DNA of 64,000 nt from Pegea sp. RAD2-039 (Eukaryota; Chordata; Thaliacea; Salpida; Salpidae): positions 806,001-870,000 of the forward strand of contig JAQGEQ010000305.1 of the NCBI GenBank assembly GCA_034620365.1. Direction: 5' to 3'. The position numbers were made by a program, and so were the translations under genes. The notes beneath the pieces were generated by a model that saw nothing but the letters and a program-made list of their open reading frames with translations, was not told the origin of the DNA and searched no databases. Of the stretch, positions 37,076-49,009 are shown one piece after another (the stretch's first letter is position 1; each line of letters begins with the position of its first letter).

Positions 37076-37480
37076 TTTTATCAAGAATGTATCATTTTAT
37101 CTTTTTATATTTAAGATTTTAGATGTCTCAACCCCCTTTTACTCTTTCATTTATACTTCATCTAAATATTAATATTATTATTAAATCTCTGCAAATATTT
37201 TGAAACATGTTTACCAACAACCTGCATGGTATACTTTACTTAAGAAACCCTAGAAATAAACAATCTCATTAAAAATACATTTTAGTTTCATAAATTAGAA
37301 AGAATTATTAGGATTATCGTCCAGCAAATAACTATTACAATTTATTTTTACTTTCAATAACTTAGAGTACTTCCGAATAATATTTTTTAAAATTAAAATA
37401 TGAAAAAATCAAACTTAAATCATTCATTTAGCATCATTCACAAACCTTATTCTGCAAGTTTCTGGTAGGTTTAAATAAAA
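37076..37480. other. AT-rich intergenic DNA
   Basis: No feature seen. The inverted duplication begins at about its right edge. Confidence 0.45.
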
Positions 37481-37575
37481 ATATTATCTATAAAACTTTT
37501 ACTAACTGAACTAAAATTAACAAAAACTAAAAAATGTAAGTAAAAAACATCGAACACAAAAATTGAATACAGCAG

Positions 37576-37581
37576 TTTATT
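37576..37581 (-). terminator. Poly(A) signal of secreted gene A
   Basis: AATAAA on the minus strand, about 110 nt past the stop codon. It matches the position of the signal in the other copy. Confidence 0.6.
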
Positions 37582-37690
37582 CTGTGAAACAAGCACAAGT
37601 TTGTGAAGTACACATTTCAAGTAAGCCACCTGTAAGTTGAACAAAGAGTTATAGTTTAAATCAGTAGCTAATTACTGAGTGTTTGCTTAC

Positions 37691-40050
37691 TTAACAAGAT
37701 GGTTGCCACAAGTTGGTTGATGGTGGACAAAAGTTCCATTCGAATTTTGTTCCCAACAATGGAGTTGAAAACTTTGGAACACATTTGAATGTAGCTTTAT
37801 AATGGTCTATGAGTTGTGGTCGCCATAGATTCCAGAAAGTGTCGTAATCAGTAGTAACTTGGGTAATTCTTCTGGTAATTTCATCATGATATTCTTGTTT
37901 CAAGTTAGTGTATACAACATCAGTTATGTTTCTACCGAAAGTGCAAGTAAAGAATTGATCGAAAAGACACAAGTGTTTACGAGCAAGCTGAAAAACAATA
38001 AAATCGATAAATATGTTTTAACCTGATAAGAATTAATTTTCGTAAAAGATTTGAATAAAATATATTCAGATATAAGATATCTCTAAAAAACTTTATGCCT
38101 TGTATCATGATTTATTCATAAATACAATCTTTGTAAAATCTCAGATTACTTACTGATTCACACTTAAGCTTGATTTTGCTCTTTTCGCTACAGATCTTGT
38201 TCTCAAGATGAGTACTATAATGAGCAATCTTGGCCTCTCTATCAGCTTGACAATTAATGAAATGTCTATTAACACTATCGGCGTAATCTTTTGATCTGTT
38301 TTGCCATTGAGCAATGGCGTGGATGTAAGTGTAGTTCAAATCGGTAACGTGGTTATCGAATTCTTCTTTCTTGGCATCAACCCAGCTTTGAGCTTCAGTT
38401 TCAAGTCGTGATCGATAAGTAGTGATTTCATCTTCAGTTGGGCATGTACTGTTGATAGATGAAGTAAATAATATTTAAATGCATTTAGATGTTTTTAGTC
38501 TTACCCCCAGGTTGATTTTGGTTTCATGGTACTGATTCTTTGTTTCAAAGTATTGAAAGCACCAGTTCCCCAAATTACAATGAGATTTCTCCAGTTGGTA
38601 ACTATTGGATTAAGTTGCTCGGTATAGTTTCCAGCTTTGTAGTCGATACAAGTCTTGTAGGTATCCACAGGGAAATCTTCAATTGCTGTGAGAAGAAGAT
38701 TATTAGTTTCGATGTGACGTTTGAGTTAAGTATTCAAAGTTGACAGCTCACCTGATGCATTAAATTCTTTAAGATCATCGAAGGCATATCCACTCCATTT
38801 TGGATTAAAAGGATGAACTCGGATAAGTTTGTACAAATACTTTGGAGCATCTGGAATTGGTTTGCTGAAAAATATATATTGAGAGCATAATAATCTAAGG
38901 TGTTAATTTGGTTTTACCAAGTTCGTTTGTATTGATGTTTTTGGAATCCATAACAACCAGTGTTGAAATGACATTTGTAGTTACATCTGTAACAATCCTT
39001 TGCTTTTGTAACAGCCTCAGTGATTGTGGTGTTGAACTCTCCGATAAGAGTAGTTTTTTCATTAGTAAGAAGTGTACTGTAATTAGTCATAGCGTCGGTG
39101 AAGTTGCCTGGCAATGACAATGATCCTACAAAGCAAAGATTCTGTAAGATAATGGTTACGAATTTAACCCAAGTGGTTACCATAAAGTGTTTCGAAAACT
39201 GAATTGGCAAAATGTTGTCGCTTATTAATGTGATCTGTAAGAGCATCTGCATATTTAAGTTGGATCATTGTGTTCTTCAAGTCAGCAAGTCGTCCGTATT
39301 CCTCGACCTTGATTTCACGAACTTGCATGCAGTTAAGGAACCTTACAATGAAATTGGTTTATAGTTGTAAGATAAGTAAGCGACAAAAACTCACTTTGTT
39401 ACAAGTTGCTTATGGAAATGTTCAAGCTTGTCAACCATATCAATCACTGAATTATTGTATCGAGTAGATGCAGCGCTCTTCAAGTTAGCAAGTTCAGTTT
39501 CATATTCTAGAGTTTTGTTACAATAGAGCTCTGAGTCTTCTTTGTAAACACGCTTGAGATATTCCTTGAATGTCTTTAGGTAAGACTCATGAATCTCATC
39601 AATTTGAGCTTGAAGTACTCCAAGATTATCATCCATCTCTTCTTTTATTTCATTACGCTTTTCAGTCATCTTATCTGTATAGTTGACTTGAACGTAATCA
39701 GTGATGTTAGTAGGATCTGTGGAAACAAAGAATAAATTAAAAATCTATAAGTACAAATTCTTATAATGCCAGCAACTTACCACTTTCACATGATAGTCCT
39801 AGTCGCTTTGGGAAAGCTTTCAAGATGTGTGCATAGAATTTAGCAGTAAACCAAGCAGGGTTATGGTTAACATTGTGACCATAACTGTTGGTTGGTGGGA
39901 ACACATGGAAATGATGTGTACACCAATAGTGGTAATTTGGAATTGAGATTGCTTGAGTAGCCTGAAAAATAAATCAAGAAATTAGTATTTTATTCATTAA
40001 CAATTTATACTTACAGCAACAAACAGCAATAAAATTGCAATCAACTTCAT
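37691..40050 (-). CDS. Secreted helical, Cys-rich protein, copy A (unrecognised family), 9 exons
   Basis: Exons, 5' to 3': 40050-40015, 39961-39781, 39716-39395, 39341-39181, 39125-38918, 38864-38752, 38685-38505, 38448-38154, 37987-37691; all GT-AG, 1,794 nt, 597 aa. The first exon and the start of the second encode a signal peptide MKLIAILLLFVAATQA. The mature protein is rich in long amphipathic, coiled-coil-like helices (for instance DYVQVNYTDKMTEKRNEI and ETEAQSWVDAKKEEFD) broken by Cys-rich turns (DCYRCNYKCHFNTGCYGF), with several N-glycosylation sequons. The two halves share a vague pattern (ITDYVQVNY against ITDVVYTNL), hinting at an internal repeat. I do not recognise the family. A TATA box and tight gene structure suggest strong, possibly tissue-specific expression. 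It differs from copy B by very few residues (e.g. NEKTT for NEKAT, TQVTT for TQLTT). Confidence 0.88.
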
Positions 40051-40105
40051 CTTCTTTTCTTGTGAAAGCTTGATAAAGAATTAATTCTGTAGTCAGATTA
40101 GAGAT

Positions 40106-40113
40106 CTTTTATA
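40106..40113 (-). promoter_or_regulatory. TATA box of secreted gene A
   Basis: TATAAAAG on the minus strand, 56 nt before the ATG. Sequence and spacing are the same in copy B. Confidence 0.7.
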
Positions 40114-40330
40114 TTGTTCTTATACAAACAATATTTCCAAGAATTAATAAATAAGAATACAGAAAAGTATACTTTCAAGTATCATTGAATTAATAAGTTT
40201 TTATAATTAAGCTGTTTTGATATTTTTACTAAGTACAAGTAGTTTAAGTAAAGATAACAATTAAGTTAATTTGCTGAGTACCGGAAAAATAAAGAAAAAA
40301 GGTTTTTTTAATAAACCTTAGTATTATTTT

Positions 40331-41144
40331 TTATCCTATTAAATATTCATTTAGAAAGAATATCTTTAAATTTAAATTTTCTTTTAATTAGGAAAAATCA
40401 TATTTAAAATATTTGTAATAATTATTCATTTTGCTTTCGTCAGAATACTTTGAAAAATATTCCAATCTAAATTGTTTATATTTTATACAAGTTCATTTTA
40501 TTTTTACTTTGCTTTTTAGTTTTGTCAAAATTTTGGCCATTAATGATTTTCAAGATCGATCTATCTAATATTTTTGATAAAATGTTGGTTTTACGCTTTA
40601 TTCATCGCCAATATTTGATTTGCTGATGAAGTAGAAAGAATAAAATGAGTAAAAAACATTTGTATATTATCTGGTCTCTAAAATTTGATATTCAAAATGA
40701 AAAATCTAAAACTACTGAACATTTATTTTGCAAGTTTTTGAGAATAATAAGGAAGACATTACATATAAATCTCAAACAACATTTTATTTGATTCATTTTT
40801 CAGTCGTTTAGTTTGTAACTGCATTAGTTAGTTTGAAACACAATAAACTAATATGTACCAAGGAATTAAACCTGTATTCAAAATATGTATCAAGTATAAA
40901 TTTTGTATTTAAGGCCTTATATTTTTTACCACATTGAGATAAGACACAACAGATAAAGGTTGACTTATGGAATTTGGTTAAAAGTGAGTAGCACGTCAAA
41001 AAATAATTTTATTCAGTTTTTTTATTTAAATCTATTATCACACTGAAGATAAAAAACTATTTCAGAATATCTAAATCTATGTCAGGTCTTATTTCTATTA
41101 ATTTTATATAATTCAGAATTTTTTGTATTTTCTTAGGATAAGCT
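40331..41144. other. AT-rich spacer of the inverted duplication
   Basis: No gene seen. A short minus-strand open frame (40808-40999) has no motif. Confidence 0.4.
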
Positions 41145-41345
41145 TCGTAGACCAAACCATCAGGTAGAAAGGAGTTGATAACCACATTCATTCCTACCTA
41201 GATGTAAGCCTTGAATATAGGCGAGAACAGCGTGCACTTATCTTCCCCACGTTTTAGATCCACTATTTGGTGGAACGGCCCGGTGACTGATAGATTGAAG
41301 TCAACAGACTGAAGATTTCCTGTCTGAGTTTATTTCTCTTCTCAT
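41145..41345. repeat. Interspersed repeat R2, copy 2
   Basis: Second copy of the repeat seen at 10829-11010, sharing AGACCAAACCA, TTTGGTGGAACGG, AAGTCAACAGA and TCTGTCTGAGTTTATTTC blocks in order. It contains about 60 bp near 41170-41230 not seen in the first copy. Confidence 0.5.
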
Positions 41346-41609
41346 AACCTCATTTCAATAAAAACTTCAAAATTAATTTATAAATTGACAATTTTATTAA
41401 AAGTAAAACTTTTCAAAACAGGTTTCGGCTGTCTTTTTAAATTTTAGATAGTTCTGCGCTTTATTATTTATTTATTTAAAAGCAAACTTGCTTTATTGAT
41501 TTGTGTTTATGTTTGAAGATTATAATGATATTTTTTGCTGTTTTATAGATTAGTTTTTGGAGCAATACATCTAGTTGTCAGTTTTTTGTTAAATTGCTAT
41601 TAGATCTTG

Positions 41610-42250
41610 CATTGCAATTATGTTGAAGTTTTCTGTCCATGAGAAGTAAATGTATTTAAAGATCAGAGAGTTTAGAAACTAAATATTTTATATTTCAGGC
41701 TAGCCCCAAACTAAATGAGTTGAACATTTCGTCCCAATATACTTTCGTTGTTCAACCCTCACCTCTAAAACTTCAAATCTAATCAAGCTTAAGGGTGCTG
41801 ACCGAAAATAGACTTAATCATTTTCAAAAAGTGAGTGGATAGACTGGAGCTTTAGTTTAGGTGCTTTCATCTGTAAATAGAATACATCAACTTAATAAAT
41901 TGCCTTGCTGCTGTCAGCTGTCCTTACTTGAAGCCATTTCATAGATGTATCATCATAGAGTCTTTATCTGCAAGACAACTAACAGTAACTATTAGTCTGT
42001 GTCTTCTTCCTTCTGCATCTTTAACAAAGATTAATTGTGGAGTCAAACATGTTTCGCAATGTCATGGATTGTTTCGACTCTTTTGCAAGTAGGGTAAGAT
42101 TAAGATTTTGTATTTTGATCTGTCTAATTCAGAACAAGTTGTAGAAAAACAAGTAATGGCTAGATGTTCAAAATAACTAAATACTAACTCTACCTCACTT
42201 TCAGAACATCTTCAAAAGAAGCACTGCTCCATTCACACAAGGACTTTGGA
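41610..42250. repeat. Interspersed repeat R1, copy 1
   Basis: Matches 49010-49680 in the same order and orientation: AAGGGTGCT then GAAAATAGACTT, CTGCTGTCAGCTGTC, TCTTCCTTCTGCATCTTTAAC, AATTGTGGAGT, and TTCAGAACATCTTC. Identity by eye is moderate, with small gaps. No terminal repeats or open frame. A nearby B-box-like GGGTTCGAATTCC at about 42295 belongs to the following sequence and may come from a separate tRNA-derived element. Confidence 0.65.
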
Positions 42251-42431
42251 AATCAAAATGAAAGTTTTGTAATCATCTATATGGCAAGTACGTGGGTTCG
42301 AATTCCACAATCGCCAAAGATTTTCTCGCCAACTATCGGACGTAAAAAGTATCCTCTTCAACTATGGGTGAGTAGTGCCACTAGCTTATGGTTGTTTTGG
42401 GAGATGTTACTATCCCAGGTCACCGAACAGC

Positions 42432-43984
42432 TGATTTAAAGATGAAGATGATTTAGATGATTATCGAGCTTTATTCAATTTGCAAAAGTCGACTAGCAAC
42501 AATACACGATCCAAATAACACCAAATCTGCTCCAGAATGAATCAGGTGTATAAGGAAATAAAGATAACTTACGTAAGCGGCAAAATACTCTACTGTTGCT
42601 TAATTCAAATATACAACAATCTACAACTTGTATATATCATTATTTTAAAATTATTTAATGTTTTTGTTGTTAATAATTACGTCTTGTTTGTAATTAGTAC
42701 AAAATCCAGCTTTTTTAGTTAATTAAAGAAAAATTGGAGTTATATTTTTAAACTATTACTTTAAACGTTTGTATTGTTGATTAATCTAATTAATTTTGTC
42801 ATTAATTGTTTATTACTAAAAAGTGTATGCAATCAATTAACACAATTTTATTATCATAATATAAAAATATTTTTTAACTTATAAAGTAGTTTTCATTTTA
42901 CAACTACACAAAATATTAAACTAATAAATTAATATGATGTGTATTACTTTACAAATGATGGAGTTACAACTGTTGTAATTGCAATGAAGTTAGAATATTT
43001 TTAAAGGTTTTTTTTATTTATAAATAAGTATTTAGTAAAAAACAACCTTCAAAGTTAATTAAAGAAAAATTAGAATTGAAATAAAAAAAACACTTTTGTA
43101 TTATTGAACACTGTCAGTACTATAGATTTTTACAGTTACTCTGATATGGATGACATATAAACTAAATTTCGTAAATATTACAAATATTTTTGATAGTTTT
43201 TACAACATATTTCACAATTTTAACAAAAATTGTGTCAAAAACAATTTGTTGCATTTTACATAGAGTCGATAGAAGAATTTAATTTATTTGTAACTTTCAA
43301 ATGTTATCTAATCTAAGCAGATTTGAATGAGCCACTCATTATTCAAAACTTAAATACTTATTAACAAACGTTCAGTTAAACTTGGATAACTAAAATAACA
43401 CAAAACTCACATAACTTCCGAGTAATCGAACTTAAGTATTCTTGAAAAGTTTGAAGTAAAATTGTTTTGTAATAATTGTTTATCTAGAATTACAACTCAA
43501 CATTAAATTATTTAACAAATTTAACTGAATAGTTGTTTGTTTAAAGAAAAAAAAATATGCAAAATAGGTTGTCTAGACATCTTTTAAAACGTTGTTATTT
43601 CCTTAAAACTGTATTGTTACTAAATGTTTAGTTAGATCTTTTATTCTACAACAGAATCTAAAATAAATAAGAAAAAATCTTAGGCAACAGATTAGTACTA
43701 ATCAAAAAAAATAAATCTTAATCATTTTCGGACAAATAAAACTATATTTGATTATGTTGCAGATTTGTAATAAAAGATATTAGAATTTTTAAGTTTTAAT
43801 GAAAAACATTCAATTAAAATTTTGAAGGAATCAATAAACAACAGATTAGTTTGTATTTATTGAGGTAAGAAAATATCATTGTAAGCTTTCACAAATATAC
43901 TTTTTGATTAAAAACAAAAAGTTTACCAAATTATTTCGAAAGTATTTTCAGTATTCCCTTAAATAAAAGTTTAATTAAAAAACC
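42432..43984. other. AT-rich spacer of the inverted duplication
   Basis: No gene seen. Composition becomes extremely A/T-rich toward the right arm. Confidence 0.45.
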
Positions 43985-44170
43985 TTTTTTTCAATTTTTC
44001 CGGTACTCAGCAAATCAACTTAATTGTTATCTTTACTTAAACTACTTGTACTTAGTAAAAATATCAAAACAGCTTAATTATAAAAACTTATTTATTCAAT
44101 GACACTTGAACATACACTTTTCTGTATTCTTATTTATTAATTCTTGGAAATATTGTTTGTATAAGAACAA

Positions 44171-44178
44171 TATAAAAG
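44171..44178 (+). promoter_or_regulatory. TATA box of secreted gene B
   Basis: TATAAAAG 56 nt upstream of the ATG, in a segment conserved with the opposite arm. Confidence 0.7.
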
Positions 44179-44233
44179 ATCTCTAATCTGACTACAGAAT
44201 TAATTCTTTATCAAGCTTTCACAAGAAAAGAAG

Positions 44234-46596
44234 ATGAAGTTGATTGCAATTTTATTGCTGTTTGTTGCTGTAAGTATAAATTGTTAACGAATAAAAATAC
44301 TAATTTCTTGATTTATTTTTCAGGCTACTCAAGCAATCTCAATTCCAAATTACCACTATTGGTGTACACATCATTTCCATGTGTTCCCACCAACCAACAG
44401 TTATGGTCACAATGTTAACCATAACCCTGCTTGGTTTACTGCTAAATTCTATGCACACATCTTGAAAGCTTTCCCAAAGCGACTAGGACTATCATGTGAA
44501 AGTGGTAAGTTGCTGGCATTATAAGAATTTGTACTTCTAGATTTTTAATTTATTCTTTGTTTCCACAGATCCTACTAACATCACTGATTACGTTCAAGTC
44601 AACTATACAGATAAGATGACTGAAAAGCGTAATGAAATAAAAGAAGAGATGGATGATAATCTTGGAGTACTTCAAGCTCAAATTGATGAGATTCATGAAT
44701 CTTACCTAAAGACATTCAAGGAATATCTCAAGCGTGTTTACAAAGAAGACTCAGAGCTCTATTGTAACAAAACTCTAGAATATGAAACTGAACTTGCTAA
44801 CTTGAAGAGCGCTGCATCTACTCGATACAATAATTCAGTCATTGATATGGTTGACAAGCTTGAACATTTCCATAAGCAACTTGTAACAAAGTGAGTTTTT
44901 GTCGCTTACTTATCTTACAACTATAAACCAATTTCATTGTAAGGTTCCTTAACTGCATGCAAGTTCGTGAAATCAAGGTCGAGGAATACGGACGACTTGC
45001 TGACTTGAAGAACACAATGATCCAACTTAAATATGCAGATGCTCTTACAGATCACATTAATAAGCGACAACATTTTGCCAATTCTGTTTTCGAAACACTT
45101 TATGGTAACCACTTGGGTTAAATTCGTAACCATTATCTTACAGAATCTTTGCTTTGTAGGATCATTGTCATTGCCAGGCAACTTCACCGACGCTATGACT
45201 AATTACAGTACACTTCTTACTAATGAAAAAGCTACTCTTATCGGAGAGTTCAACACCACAATCACTGAGGCTGTTACAAAAGCAAAGGATTGTTACAGAT
45301 GTAACTACAAATGTCATTTCAACACTGGTTGTTATGGATTCCAAAAACATCAATACAAACGAACTTGGTAAAACCAAATTAACACCTTAGATTATTATGC
45401 TCTCAATATATATTTTTTCAGCAAACCAATTCCAGATGCTCCAAAGTATTTGTACAAACTTATCCGAGTTCATCCTTTTAATCCAAAATGGAGTGGATAT
45501 GCCTTCGATGATCTTAAAGAATTTAATGCATCAGGTGAGCTATCCACTTTGAATACTTAACTCAAACGTCACATCAAAAACTAATAATCTTCTTCTCACA
45601 GCAATTGAAGATTTCCCTGTGGATACCTACAAGACTTGTATCGACTACAAAGCTGGAAACTATACCGAGCAACTTGATCCAATAGTTACCAACTGGAGAA
45701 ATCTCATTGTAATTTGGGGAACTGGTGCTTTCAACACTTTGAAACAAAGAATCAGTACCATGAAACCAAAATCAACCTGGGGGTAAGACTAAAAACATCT
45801 AAATGCATTTAAATATTATTTACTTCATCTATCAACAGTACATGCCCAACTGAAGATGAAATCACTACTTATCGATCACGACTTGAAACTGAAGCTCAAA
45901 GCTGGGTTGATGCCAAGAAAGAAGAATTCGATAACCACGTTACCGATTTGAACTACACTTACATCCACGCCATTGCTCAATGGCAAAACAGATCAAAAGA
46001 TTACGCCGATAGTGTTAATAGACATTTCATTAATTGTCAAGCTGATAGAGAGGCCAAGATTGCTCATTATAGTACTCATCTTGAGAACAAGATCTGTAGC
46101 GAAAAGAGCAAAATCAAGCTTAAGTGTGAATCAGTAAGTAATCTGGGATTTTACAAAGATTACATTTATGAATAAATAATGATATAAGGCATAAAGTTTT
46201 TTAGAGATATCTTATATCTGAATATATTTTATTCAAATCTTTTACGAAAATTAATTCTTATCAGGTTAAAACATATTTATCGATTTTATTGTTTTTCAGC
46301 TTGCTCGTAAACACTTGTGTCTTTTCGATCAATTCTTTACTTGCACTTTCGGTAGAAACATAACTGATGTTGTATACACTAACTTGAAACAAGAATATCA
46401 TGATGAAATTACCAGAAGAATTACCCAACTTACTACTGATTACGACACTTTCTGGAACCTATGGCGACCACAACTCATAGACCATTATAAAGCTACATTC
46501 AAATGTGTTCCAAAGTTTTCAACTCCATTGTTGGGAACAAAATTCGAATGGAACTTTTGTCCACCATCAACCAACTTGTGGCAACCATCTTGTTAA
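44234..46596 (+). CDS. Secreted helical, Cys-rich protein, copy B (unrecognised family), 9 exons
   Basis: Exons 44234-44269, 44324-44504, 44569-44890, 44944-45104, 45160-45367, 45422-45534, 45602-45782, 45839-46133 and 46300-46596; all GT-AG and in frame, 1,794 nt, 597 aa. Same signal peptide, exon lengths and phases as copy A, so both copies look functional. The Cys-rich ends (NFCPPSTNLWQPSC at the C-terminus; DCYRCNYKC in exon 5) suggest an extracellular, disulphide-bonded structural or binding protein. A further GTAAGC...TTACAG pair just past the stop codon suggests a 3'UTR intron. Function unknown; candidates include an abundant secreted matrix or mucus protein, but that is only inferred from gene style. 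Confidence 0.88.
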
Positions 46597-46705
46597 GTAA
46601 GCAAACACTCAGTAATTAGCTACTGATTTAAACTATAACTCTTTGTTCAACTTACAGGTGGCTTATTTGAAATGTGTACTTCACAAACTGGTGCTTGTTT
46701 CACAG

Positions 46706-46711
46706 AATAAA
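46706..46711 (+). terminator. Poly(A) signal of secreted gene B
   Basis: AATAAA about 110 nt past the stop codon, mirrored in the other arm. Confidence 0.6.
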
Positions 46712-47144
46712 CTACTTTATTCAACCTTTGTGTTCCATGTTTTTTACTTACTCTGTTGTTATTAGCTTCAGTTAGTAAACGTTTTGTTAAATGGTTTTAC
46801 AAGTTTTATAAAAAAATTTTATTAAACTTTTCCGAAAGTTCCATAGAAAGCTTGACAATATGTAGAAAAATGTTTAAATATTCATTAGTTGTTTGGCATT
46901 CAGTTGTTTAGAAATTTTAGTCACATACTTGAAATGAATAGTTTGAAATTCTAATACTTCTATAAAAAGTTAAATTATAAATTACTTTTAGTTCTTAAGT
47001 TAAGGTTTTCAAAGAGCTGTAATATTTGGAATTAATTTCTTTATTATTTGTTTAAGATAATGAATCCTTTTTTTTATTATTATAATTTCCTTATAAAAAA
47101 CAAGAGATCTAGCCTATGACATTTTAGTATTCTTTATACAATAT

Positions 47145-47960
47145 AACGGTGAATAATTACATAGAATGTTAATATTATAAGAAAGATAAAAAGAATCACA
47201 GTTTAGTAATGACAGTTTTGGCAATAATAAAATGGTTCAACTTCTGCTTGAACAACTCGAGTCATTCTGGCATGGCAATGTCTGATGGCAGCTGGTTCCA
47301 TATACTGATTGTACGGTATGAGAAAGAATTTGCTCTGACCAATGTACCAGGTGATATAGGCTTTTAAGATGTAATGTGTGTCGTCTGAGCTGATATAACT
47401 TGAGGGAAGGACTAATGGAAAAGAAATCATCAAACTGAAGGTCAACTAAATCATGAAGAATTTATTAAATAAGAATTATTTAATCTGTATATCAATCAAA
47501 GTGCTTAAATTAAAGAAGCTGAGACGATGTTTATAATTATCATATTTAACATTAAGTTTCTTGCATACCAATCTCGTAAATGTGGCCTGAACAGATTTGA
47601 TTTTTTTGATATCATTAACTTGATATGGAATCCATGCACTAACATTGTATTCAAGAATTGGACGTACGTACAGTTTGAAAAGATTGCTAGAGAAGTATGG
47701 ATCCTAAGAATTAAATAACTTTACGATAAAGTAAACGAGATTAATTGATTCTGCAACGAATTTATGAAAATACTTTTACTGTTTAAAGTCAGATGACAAG
47801 GTACTGCCAAGGTCTCTGACCAAATATATTTGTGAAATAATAAATCCATTGATGGAATATTGGTTTCAGGAATCTGCAGCTGGTTGATGAAAGCCAGTTA
47901 CAAGCTCAGACTTTGTGGGATACATTTCGAGCTGCCAGTTCATAGACCAGTTTTCTCAAC
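47145..47960 (-). mobile_element. LINE 3' fragment (minus strand)
   Basis: Aligns over most of its length with 51420-52260, including the 3' non-coding part (AATTACATAGAATGTTAAT, TGTAATGTGTGTCGTCTGAGCT) and the reverse-transcriptase C-terminal region. It is interrupted in all frames and 5' truncated. Probably CR1/Jockey-like, judged from the copy at 51.7-52.1 kb. Confidence 0.75.
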
Positions 47961-47984
47961 ATGTAAGACTGTTTGAAGGATTTA

Positions 47985-48245
47985 TTCTAGAAATATTTTT
48001 GATCAGAGAACTTGGGATTACTCTGTCATCTGAATTTAAATGGCACATTTATGTTTCTAAAATGTTTACAAAACCAATCAATCTTCTTTACATTATTGTA
48101 AAGATCTTTAATTGTAAGAATCCATACTTCTTTATCAACCTCTGCAAATAGTACGTACTTTCTATATTTGAATATACTCTCAGTGCATAGATGCCAAATC
48201 AAGTTGGTGATATCAACAAAATGTTGACTGCATTATATAGTTTGA
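47985..48245 (+). mobile_element. LINE RT fragment in opposite orientation
   Basis: Plus-strand translation reads RELGITLSSEFKWHIYVSKM, KPINLLYIIVKIFNCKNPYFF, matching the end of a non-LTR reverse-transcriptase protein and the minus-strand copy at 51.7-52.1 kb. It sits head to head with the minus-strand fragment that ends about 25 bp away, and the two overlap in element coordinates. Confidence 0.7.
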
Positions 48246-49009
48246 TACAGAATAAGGTAATATCGTTAAGAAATATGATTATAGCATATATCATCTATGT
48301 ACTAGTTTTGTATTTATAACGTAACTTTTTGGTCGATCCTTTTACTTCTAGTGGAGTTCAAAATGTTGTTTTGCATTAAATATTTTAATAGAAGAGATTT
48401 AGAAGGAATGAGATGATAATTTGATTTTGAAAATTATTCACTAGAGCAACTAACTATAATTGAAACAAACTTATATCGATAAAAATTATTTTCTAAAGCT
48501 TTGAAAAATACAAAACTTTTTCAAGTTTGAATCACATTTGTGTTTACATCTAATAATATAAAAGTTTCTAAAACTTTGTATATTTTGAACTATCTGAGAT
48601 TTAAAAACAAATTTATTTTCAAATTTTACAAAATCATTCAAAGTATTTTATCATTTTTTTAATCATTCTGTTAAAAAAAAACTTGCTTCTCTGTTTCTCA
48701 TCACTTTTTACAAATTCTGATAAATGATTATTTTTCAGTAGTTTTTAGCTCAGATTGTTATATAAACTCTGTTTTTCATGCTGAGCTTTGAGGCTTCTTT
48801 GCTTAATCGACCTGCTGTCAGCCAGGAGGCTTCTGTCATCGAATTTGGATCTTGGTAAGCTGATATTCTATTATTAATGTTGAGAGTAACGTAAGAGCTG
48901 TAGTTTGAGTTTTATATATTAAGATAATTTTTCATGCTTAGTAGGTTTAGTATTTTGAGTAATAATTCTAGATAGTTAGTTCTCAGTTCTGTAGATATAC
49001 CATTATATC
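48246..49009. other. AT-rich intergenic DNA
   Basis: Nothing firm. A GC-richer patch at about 48780-48860 may be a decayed tRNA-like repeat. Confidence 0.4.

Larger units (their letters stand above)
37480..46820. repeat. Large inverted duplication, arms about 2.8 kb
   Basis: Left arm about 37480-40330, right arm about 43985-46820, opposite orientation, with a spacer of about 3.65 kb. Each arm holds one complete 9-exon gene plus promoter and poly(A) signal. Exons and introns match almost base for base; the flanks beyond the promoter and 3' end are visibly more diverged and gapped. The arm ends are approximate. Confidence 0.93.

Noticed and set aside
38908-39117. Plus-strand frames within secreted gene A and their mirror images in gene B
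   Set aside because: Antisense shadows of the nine-exon genes.
42280-42320. T-arm-like GTGGGTTCGAATTCCAC suggesting a tRNA gene
   Set aside because: No A box or D arm upstream at the right distance; likely a degenerate SINE piece.
47203-47445. 80-codon minus-strand open frame
   Set aside because: Lies in the LINE 3' non-coding region shared with 51.5-51.7 kb; not a host gene.
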